A DNA stretch of 59,695 bases from Lachnoanaerobaculum orale. GTDB lineage: Bacteria; Bacillota; Clostridia; Lachnospirales; Lachnospiraceae. The notes under the pieces are model-generated. The model was not told where the DNA came from. It did not search any database and worked only from the letters and a program-made list of their open reading frames with translations. Numbering within the stretch: the stretch's first letter is position 1; every line of letters begins with the position of its first letter. Shown in pieces: positions 52,348-59,695 of the stretch. The stretch covers positions 1,621,995 through 1,681,689 of the forward strand of contig NZ_RRCM01000001.1 in assembly GCF_003862485.1 (NCBI RefSeq), read 5' to 3'. A program made the position numbers and the translations under genes.

Positions 52348-53331
52348 CTATCCAATATATTTCCTATGAGCAATTTTTACATTGCTTTGTTTTACCATTG
52401 CGTACTGCAAGGTCGTATCTATCTTTCTATGCCCTAAAAGCTGCTGAAGTTGCTCAATGGGCATTCCTTTATCTATCGCCATAGTTGCAAGGGTACGCCT
52501 GAATTTGTGCGGATGTACCTTTTGCAACCCTAATTTCTTCCCATATTCCCTTAATCTTACTTCAACTCCACCTATTTCCAGCCTTTTATGAGGCTCTTTC
52601 AATGATACAAACAGAGCCGGGTTATCATCTATTCTACTGTTAAGATAATTCTGCAAGTGAATCTTTGTTCTTGCATCAAAATAAACAACTCTCTCTTTAC
52701 TGCCTTTGCCGAACACAATACATTCTCTCTCGTTGAAATCAATATCATTTCTGTTAAGCAACACCATTTCACCTACACGCATACCGGTTGATGCAAGAAT
52801 ATCTATTATTGCTAAATCTCTTAGTTCTGTGCAATTATCACGCATAAGTTCTAAAGCTTCATCTGAATAGGTCTCTTTTATGTTTGTACCGGTTTTAACT
52901 TTATGTATACGTCTTACCGGACTTTTCAGTATGTAGTCCTCATCCTCCAACCAAGCAAAGAAACTTGAAAGAATACGGCGGATATTGTCTATTGTAACTT
53001 TACTTGATTTTTTCTTTTCCTGATATTCTGTCAGGTATCCCCTAATGTCGTCTGTAACTATATGTTTGACATCTTTTTGTAGTTCATCAAGCATAGCTTC
53101 AATCGTAGCCTTGTAGTATTTAAGAGACTTTTCGGAACAACCCTCTATGCGTTTTGCCGATAAGAACAGTTCTACAAAGTTTTGCTTTGAAACTTTCCCT
53201 TGTTTTTGCTTTTCTCTTATCTCATAGTCTGCAAAGACATATTGCAAAACCTCCTGCAACTTTTCGTTTTGTGCGTTGTTCAAATATGGCAACATTCCTT
53301 GAACAATATCATTTATTAAGTTTTGTTTCAT
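52348..53331 (-). CDS. Tyrosine recombinase, probable hsdS invertase (XerC/D-like)
   Basis: A 327-aa integrase-family recombinase: SAM-like N-terminal domain (about 60-155) and catalytic domain with Arg in 'LASTGMRVGEMVLLNR', Lys in 'FGKGSKERVVYF', 'HPHKFRRTLATMAID' (HxxR), 'LLGHRKIDTTLQYAMV' (His and nucleophile Tyr). All catalytic residues are present. Recombinases of this group next to hsdS genes invert specificity cassettes. It lies between hsdS1/fic and hsdS2, inside the predicted C-A invertible segment. ATG 53331 is preferred over 53337 because GGAG is then 8 bases upstream. Confidence 0.9.
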   Translation of the reverse strand: MKQNLINDIVQGMLPYLNNAQNEKLQEVLQYVFADYEIREKQKQGKVSKQNFVELFLSAKRIEGCSEKSLKYYKATIEAMLDELQKDVKHIVTDDIRGYLTEYQEKKKSSKVTIDNIRRILSSFFAWLEDEDYILKSPVRRIHKVKTGTNIKETYSDEALELMRDNCTELRDLAIIDILASTGMRVGEMVLLNRNDIDFNERECIVFGKGSKERVVYFDARTKIHLQNYLNSRIDDNPALFVSLKEPHKRLEIGGVEVRLREYGKKLGLQKVHPHKFRRTLATMAIDKGMPIEQLQQLLGHRKIDTTLQYAMVKQSNVKIAHRKYIG

Positions 53332-53413
53332 CGTCATTTCTCCTTTTTTATTGAGAACTGACAAGCAACGGCTGTTCTTTAAATTGACTTCTGCCGCTGA
53401 TAGAAGTTTTTAG

Positions 53414-54019
53414 TTACAAATCACTTGTCTTAAATGTAAAATAGTCTTCGTAATAATAGCTGTGGTCAATACCTTTCATATAAATCTCACGGTCATTGAT
53501 TTTTTCTGTCAGTGCTTGCTTTAATATATATTTGATTTCAATAGTTTTAACGGGACTGCGTTCCATAGCAGAAAGGTAATCCTCCTTATCTACAAGACTC
53601 CAATCAACAACTTGACCTAACTCTTTTTTCAAAATCAAATCAAGCCAAATTCTTGTACTTCTGCCATTTCCCTCACGAAAAGGGTGTGCAACATTCATTT
53701 CTACATATTTTTCTATAATTTCATCATATGTTGACTGTGGCATTTTTTCGATATTTTCAAGAGATGCTCTCAAATACATAAGCGGAGCAAAACGGAAATT
53801 ACCTTTTGCAATATTAACAGTTCTTATTTGTCCGGCGAAATCATAAATCTGATCAAATAAATATTTGTGTATTTCAGCTAGTGATTTAAAAGTTCCATGT
53901 TCAAGATTATCCAAGTATCCGCTTTCAAAGAGTTCTATTGCTCTTTTTTTACTAATTTTTTCTTCAGCTTTAGCTAATTCTACCGAATCAGTAATGCCAA
54001 GTTTATTCTCTAATGTCAT
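53414..54019 (-). CDS. Fic/DOC family protein (putative AMP transferase)
   Basis: A 201-aa Fic protein with a canonical active site '[14 protein letters not shown]' (HxFx[D/E]GNGRxxR) at about residues 107-120, and the upstream beta-flap and helix '[20 protein letters not shown]'. Fic proteins transfer AMP, or other groups from nucleotides, to target proteins. No obvious inhibitory (S/T)xxxE(G/N) partner gene is adjacent. Start 54019 (MTLENKLGI) follows GGGAAG; upstream frame to 54145 lies in the repeat. It is co-directional with hsdS1 and the recombinase gene. Confidence 0.88.
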   Translation of the reverse strand: MTLENKLGITDSVELAKAEEKISKKRAIELFESGYLDNLEHGTFKSLAEIHKYLFDQIYDFAGQIRTVNIAKGNFRFAPLMYLRASLENIEKMPQSTYDEIIEKYVEMNVAHPFREGNGRSTRIWLDLILKKELGQVVDWSLVDKEDYLSAMERSPVKTIEIKYILKQALTEKINDREIYMKGIDHSYYYEDYFTFKTSDL

Positions 54020-54060
54020 AGCAACTTCCCTTTCTATATTTTTATGATAGTTATGATATA

Positions 54061-54138
54061 CAATAATTGAGCAAGTCGTAGACTTGCGACGCTTATTGAC
54101 CGCAGGGCAATAAGATAGTTTAGACTCTGAACAGCAGG
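54061..54138 (+). repeat. Repeat with two palindromes, copy 2 (downstream of hsdS1)
   Basis: It contains GCAAGTC-GTA-GACTTGC (54071-54087) and CTTATTG-N9-CAATAAG (54092-54114). It matches copy 1 at 50941-51020 closely for the first 55 bp and then diverges until the inversion core. Confidence 0.75.
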
Positions 54139-54152
54139 TAAACAATAATTTA
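54139..54152 (+). repeat. Inversion site D (plus orientation, just after hsdS1)
   Basis: TAAACAATAATTTA, 5 bp beyond the hsdS1 stop codon. It is inverted relative to site A and, with it, brackets the active C-terminal half of hsdS1 (about 650 bp). If A and D recombine, hsdS1 would read NNNLVA and stop (166 aa). Confidence 0.75.
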
Positions 54153-54157
54153 GTGGC

Positions 54158-55279
54158 TTAAAGGTCAATGTCTGATATATCAAGTTCACCGGACATCAAT
54201 TTAGGTAAAAGAGTATCTCGTATTGTTGCAAGTCTGTCATTTTCAGCTCTTAGTATTCGTATCTGAGAGAAGATAGGCTGAATTATTGAATCAAAAGATT
54301 GAATTTCAGTTGTTGATGGTATTACTACAGGTAATTTATTGAGATTAGCTTGACTAATCTTTGGTTGAACTGCACCAGTGACAATTGACTGCACATTTGT
54401 CATGCTGAAAAGTAAATATAATATTTCTACAGAGTATCCATTTTTCCCAGTAATAATGTGAGCGTGATTGTTTACCCAGAACTTTCCCTCAACATATTGT
54501 AATACTGGAAAGCCCTTATTATCTATCACTGTGCCATCTTCACCAATCAGAAGATATACTCCATCAAATAAGTATCTATCAACGTAATCCATTACAGAAG
54601 TAGCACCATAATATGGATATATTTTTTCTAAGTAAGTACGCTCACGACTTGATAGTGGGACTCTCTTAGAATCATGGAATTTTATGATTTCAGACACTGT
54701 TCCCACATGCCATTCGTTAGGCATAATGCCATCAAAAGTCGTCATGTCTATAAAGCGATTTTTGTACATAAGTCGTGCATGCTCTAATAAATTATTGTTT
54801 ATCGCAGTATTGAGTTCAATCTTATCGTCTATCATTTCCAAATATCTAGCAATTCTCTTTTGTTCTTCTACATCTTCCGGAATATCAACTTCCAAGCTGT
54901 TAATATCATTTCTGTTCACTGAGCCAAATACTGTACCACTCTCTTTTTTTAGCAAATGTGAAACATAATATTTCATCATATAGAACAAAAAACTTTGATT
55001 TCCATTCTTCATTCTCAATGAACAAACACCACGACCTAAACACATATCCACTGGAGTAATATTAAGTGCTCCAACAGGTGCTCTAACACTCATTATCACA
55101 TCTCCGGCTTTAGCAAATTTCGTCACTACCGTTGTGTAAGTATCAAAAGTAGGATATTTAAATCCAAATGTTCTATTTCCTTGCAAAAAAGGGTACCCAT
55201 TCTTTTCTGTGTTATAGTATTCAGATTTAGGCGATTGTCCCATTGTTACATCTACAATTTCTTCTAACCTATATTTCAT
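54158..55279 (-). CDS. hsdS: Type I specificity subunit HsdS1 (full-length, ON)
   Basis: A 373-aa HsdS with two target recognition domains: TRD1 (about 1-150, 'IVDVTMGQSPKSEYYNTEKN'), central helix 'MIDDKIELNTAINNNLLEHA' (with site A at codon 161), TRD2 (about 180-320) and distal helix ending 'LLPKLMSGELDISDIDL'. It sets which DNA sequence the methylase and nuclease recognise. The start at 55279 overlaps hsdM by 11 bp. The C-half from 54799 to 54158 is flanked by inverted sites A and D. Confidence 0.92.
   Translation of the reverse strand: MKYRLEEIVDVTMGQSPKSEYYNTEKNGYPFLQGNRTFGFKYPTFDTYTTVVTKFAKAGDVIMSVRAPVGALNITPVDMCLGRGVCSLRMKNGNQSFLFYMMKYYVSHLLKKESGTVFGSVNRNDINSLEVDIPEDVEEQKRIARYLEMIDDKIELNTAINNNLLEHARLMYKNRFIDMTTFDGIMPNEWHVGTVSEIIKFHDSKRVPLSSRERTYLEKIYPYYGATSVMDYVDRYLFDGVYLLIGEDGTVIDNKGFPVLQYVEGKFWVNNHAHIITGKNGYSVEILYLLFSMTNVQSIVTGAVQPKISQANLNKLPVVIPSTTEIQSFDSIIQPIFSQIRILRAENDRLATIRDTLLPKLMSGELDISDIDL
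54788..54801 (-). repeat. Inversion site A (minus orientation, within hsdS1)
   Basis: Minus-strand TAAACAATAATTTA in the central conserved helix of hsdS1; the Asn codon at 54799 is in frame with the start at 55279. It is inverted relative to C and D. Confidence 0.75.
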
Positions 55280-56801
55280 ACCCAATCGCCCCCAATTTCT
55301 TTCTTATCTCTTCTTCCAATTCATGGGACTTTTTAAACATATCAGAAAGCTCAGATGTTAATCTTGCCATTTTTTCCTCAAACGGCTCTCCATCATCTTC
55401 CTGCTCTTCAATACCTACATATCGACCCGGTGTTAATATATAATCTTGCTTTGCTATATCTTCTATTGAAGCTATAGCACAAAATCCTTTCTTTTCCTCC
55501 AATACTCCATTTTGAAAATCCTCAAATGTTTTTGCTAATAAATCAATATCTCCAAGGCTACCGCCTTCCTGAACTCCTTCTGTGAAATCTCTATGTTTTC
55601 TATCAACCATATAACCCATTTTTCTGGCATCAATAAATAGAGTCTTTCCTTTTTGCTTTTTATTCTTAGTGATAAACCACAATGTTACAGGAATAGTCAC
55701 ACTATAAAAAAGCTGTGTAGGTAAAGCTACAATACCCTCGACTAAATCATCTTCTATGATTTTCCTTCTTATTTCTCCTTCTCCTGAGGTTTGAGATGAT
55801 AAAGCACCGTTCGCAAGTACCAAACCTATTTTACCGTTCGGTGCTAAGTGATGGATCATATGTTGTATCCATGCATAGTTTGCATTTCCTGCCGGCGGCA
55901 TTCCATACTTCCATCTGACATCGTCCTTCAATTTATCGGCTCCCCAATTTGACAAATTAAATGGCGGATTTGCCATAATAAAATCCGATTTTAATGTCTT
56001 ATGAAGATCATTAAAAAATGTATCTGCATGGTAAGCACCGAAGTTTGCATCAATTCCTCTTATTGCCATATTCATTTTTGCCATTTTCCATGTATCTGCA
56101 TTGGACTCCTGACCATAAACAGAAATATTTCCTCTGTTATCACTATGAGCCTGTACAAATTTTTCACTCTGTACGAACATACCGCCACTTCCCATACATG
56201 GATCATATACTCGACAATTATCAAAAGGCTTCAAAATTGCAACAATTGTTTTTACAATACTTGAAGGTGTATAAAACTCTCCGCCCTTTGTTCCCTCGTA
56301 TGCTGCAAACTGAGCAATACAATACTCATAAGTCCTACCAAGTAAATCCTTGCCGGCCTCTGTACCGTCCATTTTTATTTCATTGGTAAACAGATCTACA
56401 ACTTCTCCAAGTACTCTTTTATCTAAATCGGGATTTGCATAGTTTTTAGGTAAAACATTCTTAAGTGTCGTATTCTCTTTTTCAATAGCTCTCATAGCAT
56501 CATCAATTACTGTGCCTATTTCAGGTGTATGAGCTTCCGATGCAATTTTACTCCATCTAGCCTCTTCAGGCACAAAGAAAATGTTTTCTTCTGCATATGC
56601 ATCCCTATCATCTTCAAAGCCGTCACCTTCTTTTACCAATTCATCATAACGTCTTTCGAATGCACTTGATATATAGCGAAGAAAAATAAGGCCTACGATA
56701 ACTTTTCTATATTCTGCTGCAGGAATATGTCCCCATAGAACACAAGCAGCATCCCAAATTTGCTTTTCAAAACCAATGTTTGTATTATTTTTTCCGGCCA
56801 T
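55269..56801 (-). CDS. hsdM: Type I DNA methyltransferase subunit
   Basis: A 510-aa HsdM. N-terminal HsdM_N domain ('IWDAACVLWGHIPAAEYRKV', 'VIVGLIFLRYIS'), SAM motif I 'VYDPCMGSGGMFVQ' and catalytic motif IV 'FIMANPPFNLSNWG' (NPPF, adenine-N6 type). It methylates the sequence chosen by HsdS to protect host DNA. GGAGAAT precedes the ATG at 56801. It is the first gene of the hsd locus. Confidence 0.95.
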   Translation of the reverse strand: MAGKNNTNIGFEKQIWDAACVLWGHIPAAEYRKVIVGLIFLRYISSAFERRYDELVKEGDGFEDDRDAYAEENIFFVPEEARWSKIASEAHTPEIGTVIDDAMRAIEKENTTLKNVLPKNYANPDLDKRVLGEVVDLFTNEIKMDGTEAGKDLLGRTYEYCIAQFAAYEGTKGGEFYTPSSIVKTIVAILKPFDNCRVYDPCMGSGGMFVQSEKFVQAHSDNRGNISVYGQESNADTWKMAKMNMAIRGIDANFGAYHADTFFNDLHKTLKSDFIMANPPFNLSNWGADKLKDDVRWKYGMPPAGNANYAWIQHMIHHLAPNGKIGLVLANGALSSQTSGEGEIRRKIIEDDLVEGIVALPTQLFYSVTIPVTLWFITKNKKQKGKTLFIDARKMGYMVDRKHRDFTEGVQEGGSLGDIDLLAKTFEDFQNGVLEEKKGFCAIASIEDIAKQDYILTPGRYVGIEEQEDDGEPFEEKMARLTSELSDMFKKSHELEEEIRKKLGAIGYEI

Positions 56802-56824
56802 TATTTATTCTCCATCCCATTTAA

Positions 56825-56871
56825 ATTCTATCATATTGTTTAAACTCTTAATTAACATATTCTATCATATT
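56825..56871 (-). promoter_or_regulatory. Direct 13-bp repeats upstream of hsdM
   Basis: Minus-strand AATATGATAGAAT occurs exactly twice (56837-56825 and 56871-56859), 34 bp apart, in the hsdM promoter region. The TATGAT inside each could be a -10 box; equally they could be a regulator site. Confidence 0.5.
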
Positions 56872-56920
56872 CGTGAGCATTAAAATAGTGTATATTATAA
56901 ATGTATACAAACTCCTACTG

Positions 56921-57880
56921 CTAATCTAAATAATTTAATCTCCTTAAGCTTCCTTCATCAAAAGTATAATTCTGTGTTCTGAAAGGATACTTAACCTCAC
57001 TTTGATAATACCACGGGTCTTCACTGTGAGCAGGATTTTTGATTATATGAAAGCTTTGTGCCGGCATAAATCCCTGTGCAAGTAAAAATGCCTTTTCTCC
57101 GGACTCATTTTCACAGATATCCGCTACCATCACCACATGCCCGGGACTTCCTCCCTTTATAAAAATATCTCCCACCTTAAGTTGTGATATATCTATCGGT
57201 CTTGCTTCTTTTTCCATAGAAAGTGTAGATGAATACGCAAATACAATTCTTAGATACTTTTTAAATGTCTCTTCACTGTTATTGGCATCAGTCTTCTTTT
57301 CCCAATATGGCTTGTCATCTGAAAACTTCACTCTGTACCCCTGTTTCCAATGATTATAATCACATACAAAGCCGTCTACAAACTTAAAACTTATTTTATC
57401 CTCATTTCCGCTCTTATACAGATATTCGGCATATATTCTCATAATACTGTCTGCACACTGCTGCAAATCCTCTTCTCCTACTTCCATAGAAAATACTGCG
57501 GCGTGACCGTCTCCGCTCTTTTCTCTCTTATCAAAGTAATACACAGGAGTACCGTCAGGCTCAAGCGGATAATTCCCTATAAAATCTGCAAAGCTTCCCT
57601 CAGACGCTTCCACTCTTTTATATCCCTCCGGCGTAATAAAACGGGTAAAAAGCGTATTCCCCTCAGGATTTATAAAATCAGAAAGTTGTACAGCACTTTC
57701 CTTGGAACTTTCTTTAGTGCTGTCATTATCAATAGCTTTAGCAGAAGTACTGTCTTCGGTAATTTTACTTTCTGTTTCCTTGCTTGTGATGGTATTCATA
57801 TTTTTACTCTTACAACCCCAACATATGCAAGCCATCATAATAAGCAGTAAATAAAATTTATTTCTCTTCATAAAATTCAT
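56921..57880 (-). CDS. DUF4846 lipoprotein
   Basis: A 319-aa exported protein: signal 'MNFMKRNKFYLLLIMMACICW' then GC with a Cys for lipid attachment (lipobox not textbook), a Ser/Thr/Lys-rich linker (to about 75), and a DUF4846 domain: 'GYKRVEASEGSFADF', 'YFDKREKSGDGHAAVFSME', 'LKVGDIFIKGGSPGHVVMVA' and 'AQGFMPAQSFHII'. The conserved Gly-His-Val motif recalls NlpC/P60-CHAP-like folds, but the catalytic Cys is not evident. The function is unknown. The exact start is uncertain (57880 or TTG 57904). Confidence 0.75.
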   Translation of the reverse strand: MNFMKRNKFYLLLIMMACICWGCKSKNMNTITSKETESKITEDSTSAKAIDNDSTKESSKESAVQLSDFINPEGNTLFTRFITPEGYKRVEASEGSFADFIGNYPLEPDGTPVYYFDKREKSGDGHAAVFSMEVGEEDLQQCADSIMRIYAEYLYKSGNEDKISFKFVDGFVCDYNHWKQGYRVKFSDDKPYWEKKTDANNSEETFKKYLRIVFAYSSTLSMEKEARPIDISQLKVGDIFIKGGSPGHVVMVADICENESGEKAFLLAQGFMPAQSFHIIKNPAHSEDPWYYQSEVKYPFRTQNYTFDEGSLRRLNYLD

Positions 57881-57924
57881 CAATGTCTGTATACCCCCTT
57901 TCAAACTCTTAAAATCAGATTTAT

Positions 57925-58548
57925 TTACTTTAAGTACTCCTCTATTTTGTCTTTATATTTTTTTAAAAGTTCCCTTGAATAAACTTTTTCATTTTTTGAG
58001 TCTCTAACTTCTTTCCAAAGGGTAGCTGCAGCTTTTAACTTATCAGAATAATTATTACTACATTCATCTAAACAAAAATCTTTTAGGAACTGATTCCATT
58101 GACAAGCTGAATTATCATACTTAGCGTAATCTGATTCACCATAATATACTTTCAACATATCTTGCATCGTAAAGCTTAAATCATTTTCGGCTTTTACTTT
58201 TCTCCAAGCTGTTGCCATATCAGCATTAAATTTAAATGTATTAACACCTGTTACAGCAGAAAAATAATCTCTAAATTTTTGGTTAAAGGAAAATCCACAT
58301 TCAAGCAATGGCGTATTTAAATTTATCGATTCAGTTTGATTTTTGTTTACTTTCCTTACAGATTTTTCCACTCTATTTCCCTTAAAAAATTGTTCTATAA
58401 TTAAGTTCAGTTCTTGCTTTGTGCATCTATATTCCAGCCCAAGAGATTTACAAATTTGTGAAAGTTCTTCTCGATACCAATAATATCTGTTAAATTCTTC
58501 AAATGATTTTATATCTTTAAAATCCGGTCTGATATCTTTCATCATCAC
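57925..58548 (-). CDS. SAP-like / DUF6434 domain protein, 207 aa
   Basis: N-terminal 60 residues 'FEEFNRYYWYREELSQICKS' then 'LGLEYRCTKQELNLIIEQFF' have the helix-extended-helix spacing of a SAP motif. The C-terminal half, 'FSFNQKFRDYFSAVTGVNTF' to 'ATLWKEVRDSKNEK', fits the DUF6434 type that often accompanies it. SAP domains bind AT-rich DNA; the role here is unknown. It is a single gene with AGGAGTGATG at the start. Confidence 0.7.
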   Translation of the reverse strand: MMMKDIRPDFKDIKSFEEFNRYYWYREELSQICKSLGLEYRCTKQELNLIIEQFFKGNRVEKSVRKVNKNQTESINLNTPLLECGFSFNQKFRDYFSAVTGVNTFKFNADMATAWRKVKAENDLSFTMQDMLKVYYGESDYAKYDNSACQWNQFLKDFCLDECSNNYSDKLKAAATLWKEVRDSKNEKVYSRELLKKYKDKIEEYLK

Positions 58549-58619
58549 TCCTCTATAAATACTGATTTATCTATAATATTTATCATAGTAAATAATCCAA
58601 TTCAAAACTACATTTCAAA

Positions 58620-59030
58620 TCACAACTCTTTTGTATAATAGTACCTCTCCCCTGTATAAGGATATTTTTTCAATGCAAACACCTCTTTATAACCATGTTT
58701 TTTATAAAATTTCGGTGCTTGAAAATTAAAAGTATCAACAAATGAATACTTACAGCCTCTATTTCTTGACTCATTTTCCGCCGTTTCTAAGATCTTTGAG
58801 CCTATTCCTTGTCCACGTAAATCATCACTGACATACAGATATTCAATCTCAAGCCAATTACCGAAAGTCTCCGCTACCATTCCCGCAACTAAATTCCCAT
58901 CTTCATCTTCCAAATAAATATTAAGTGGTTCGCTTTTAGACGGTTCTCTATTGGATCTGTTGTATGCTCTGACTAAATTTGCCAGTTCTTGAGTTCTTTT
59001 CGATTCAATATTTTCTAATTTCAATTTCAT
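58620..59030 (-). CDS. GNAT family N-acetyltransferase, 136 aa
   Basis: A short acetyltransferase with motif A 'YLYVSDDLRGQGIGSKILET' (RGQGIG), then 'VDTFNFQAPKFYKKHGYKEV', the usual motif B helix and 'FYKKxGY'. The size and 'KEVFALKKYPYTGERYYYTK' tail match the small single-domain acyltransferases common in Firmicutes. The substrate is unknown. Confidence 0.85.
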   Translation of the reverse strand: MKLKLENIESKRTQELANLVRAYNRSNREPSKSEPLNIYLEDEDGNLVAGMVAETFGNWLEIEYLYVSDDLRGQGIGSKILETAENESRNRGCKYSFVDTFNFQAPKFYKKHGYKEVFALKKYPYTGERYYYTKEL

Positions 59031-59146
59031 ATTTTATATATCTCTTATTGTTTTTATAATTCGATTTTTAAAATTCTAATTACCGGACTTAGTAAACTGG
59101 GATTTGTTTGTACAATGTTCAAGATATAACTATTATTATGTCTTGA

Positions 59147-59671
59147 TTAGAGTAGAAACTCATATAAGAGGAACTTCCTCGGTACTCCAATATCAACATA
59201 TGTGATTTCAACCTTATCCACATACTTAAATCCAAACGACATATACATTTTCTGTGGAATATCATTTCCCTCTATGCAATCAAGACGAATTGATTTAAGG
59301 TTTCTTTCCCTTGCTGTGTCTATTGCGTGTTGAACTAACTGCTTCGAGTATCCACGACCTCCATATTCCGGAAGGACACGCAAGGCATGAAGAACTACTG
59401 TATCGTTATCATTTGCATCAATAAGCCATTTAACTGCGTGATACGCCTCATCACGATCATGATTCATAATATACGCCGCAATAATTCGACCATCTTCAAT
59501 ACCGATAAACTGATTTCTCTCTTTGATTGCATCTTTGATCATTTCATCTGGAGGGAAACCACCTTTATCTCCCTCCGGCAGAAAATCTTTTCCGCTCAAA
59601 ACTTTACACATACCGTCATAAAACTGTCGCAATTCTATAAAATTTTTCTCTTCTGCATATCTGATAATCAT
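59147..59671 (-). CDS. GNAT family N-acetyltransferase, 174 aa
   Basis: Full single-domain GNAT: 'IIRYAEEKNFIELRQFYDGM' start, motif A 'VLHALRVLPEYGGRGYSKQL' (GGRGYS), 'KSIRLDCIEGNDIPQKMYMS' and 'FGFKYVDKVEI'. The gene is complete inside the window (ATG at 59671 with a GAGGGATAG-type ribosome site upstream). The substrate is unknown. Confidence 0.85.
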   Translation of the reverse strand: MIIRYAEEKNFIELRQFYDGMCKVLSGKDFLPEGDKGGFPPDEMIKDAIKERNQFIGIEDGRIIAAYIMNHDRDEAYHAVKWLIDANDNDTVVLHALRVLPEYGGRGYSKQLVQHAIDTARERNLKSIRLDCIEGNDIPQKMYMSFGFKYVDKVEITYVDIGVPRKFLLYEFLL

Positions 59672-59695
59672 AGAAATCTATCCCTCCAACTTCTT

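Noticed and set aside
54020-54145. N-terminal extension of the Fic frame
   Set aside because: It lies entirely in the palindrome repeat and inversion site D and has no ribosome site.

Overview
The window reads as chromosome of a low-GC, Gram-positive anaerobe of the Clostridia, most likely Lachnospiraceae (an oral-type genus such as Lachnoanaerobaculum is a guess, not shown). Reasons: AT-rich coding with strong AGGAGG ribosome sites, an S-box (SAM-I) riboswitch before metK, the Firmicutes order asp23/yloU - DAK2/yloV - recG, a RecU resolvase, and many Lachnospiraceae-like families. Almost everything lies on the minus strand. No rRNA, tRNA or CRISPR array was seen.

Layout. 1-1700: 3' part of an IS transposase gene, cut by the window edge. 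1.7-4.2 kb: small genes that include a local duplication; a 104-aa gene plus DUF523 gene was copied, and the second DUF523 survives only as a 33-codon chimera joined to a DUF1697-type tail. 4.2-9.3 kb: membrane protein, S66 peptidase, secreted metallo-beta-lactamase-fold protein with a partner lipoprotein, and a BCCT transporter behind a promoter with a 10-bp inverted repeat. 9.4-18.8 kb: surface-glycan cluster (two GT2 enzymes, LicD, three large membrane proteins, a secreted DUF5722 glycosidase-like protein). 18.9-25.8 kb: YtxH-like protein, then an ABC importer operon that runs into a cytidylate-kinase-like gene and citrate synthase, a patatin and a small multidrug export protein. 25.8-34.3 kb: K+/H+ antiporter, a degenerate HisI-like protein, RecU, two pseudouridine synthases, a HAD phosphatase and a 1037-aa UPF1-like helicase. 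34.3-43.3 kb: rRNA methyltransferases, coaD, L,D-transpeptidase, recG, DAK2 and Asp23 genes. 43.5-47.7 kb: AzlCD exporter, and metK with its riboswitch followed by a coupled two-component system.

The most interesting region is 47.8-56.8 kb, a complete type I restriction-modification locus (hsdM, hsdS1, fic, tyrosine recombinase, hsdS2, hsdR) built as a DNA-inversion switch. Four copies of a 13-bp core (AAACAATAATTTA) at 51021, 51804, 54139 and 54788 alternate in orientation and flank two exchangeable C-terminal hsdS half-genes. One is in the ON position in hsdS1; the other lies inverted and silent next to hsdS2. All joints keep frame, so recombination should give up to four N-half/C-half specificity subunits. 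A GC-rich multi-hairpin element and a duplicated segment of about 100 bp with two palindromes belong to the same structure.

The end of the window (56.9-59.7 kb) has a DUF4846 lipoprotein, a SAP/DUF6434-like protein and two GNAT acetyltransferases.
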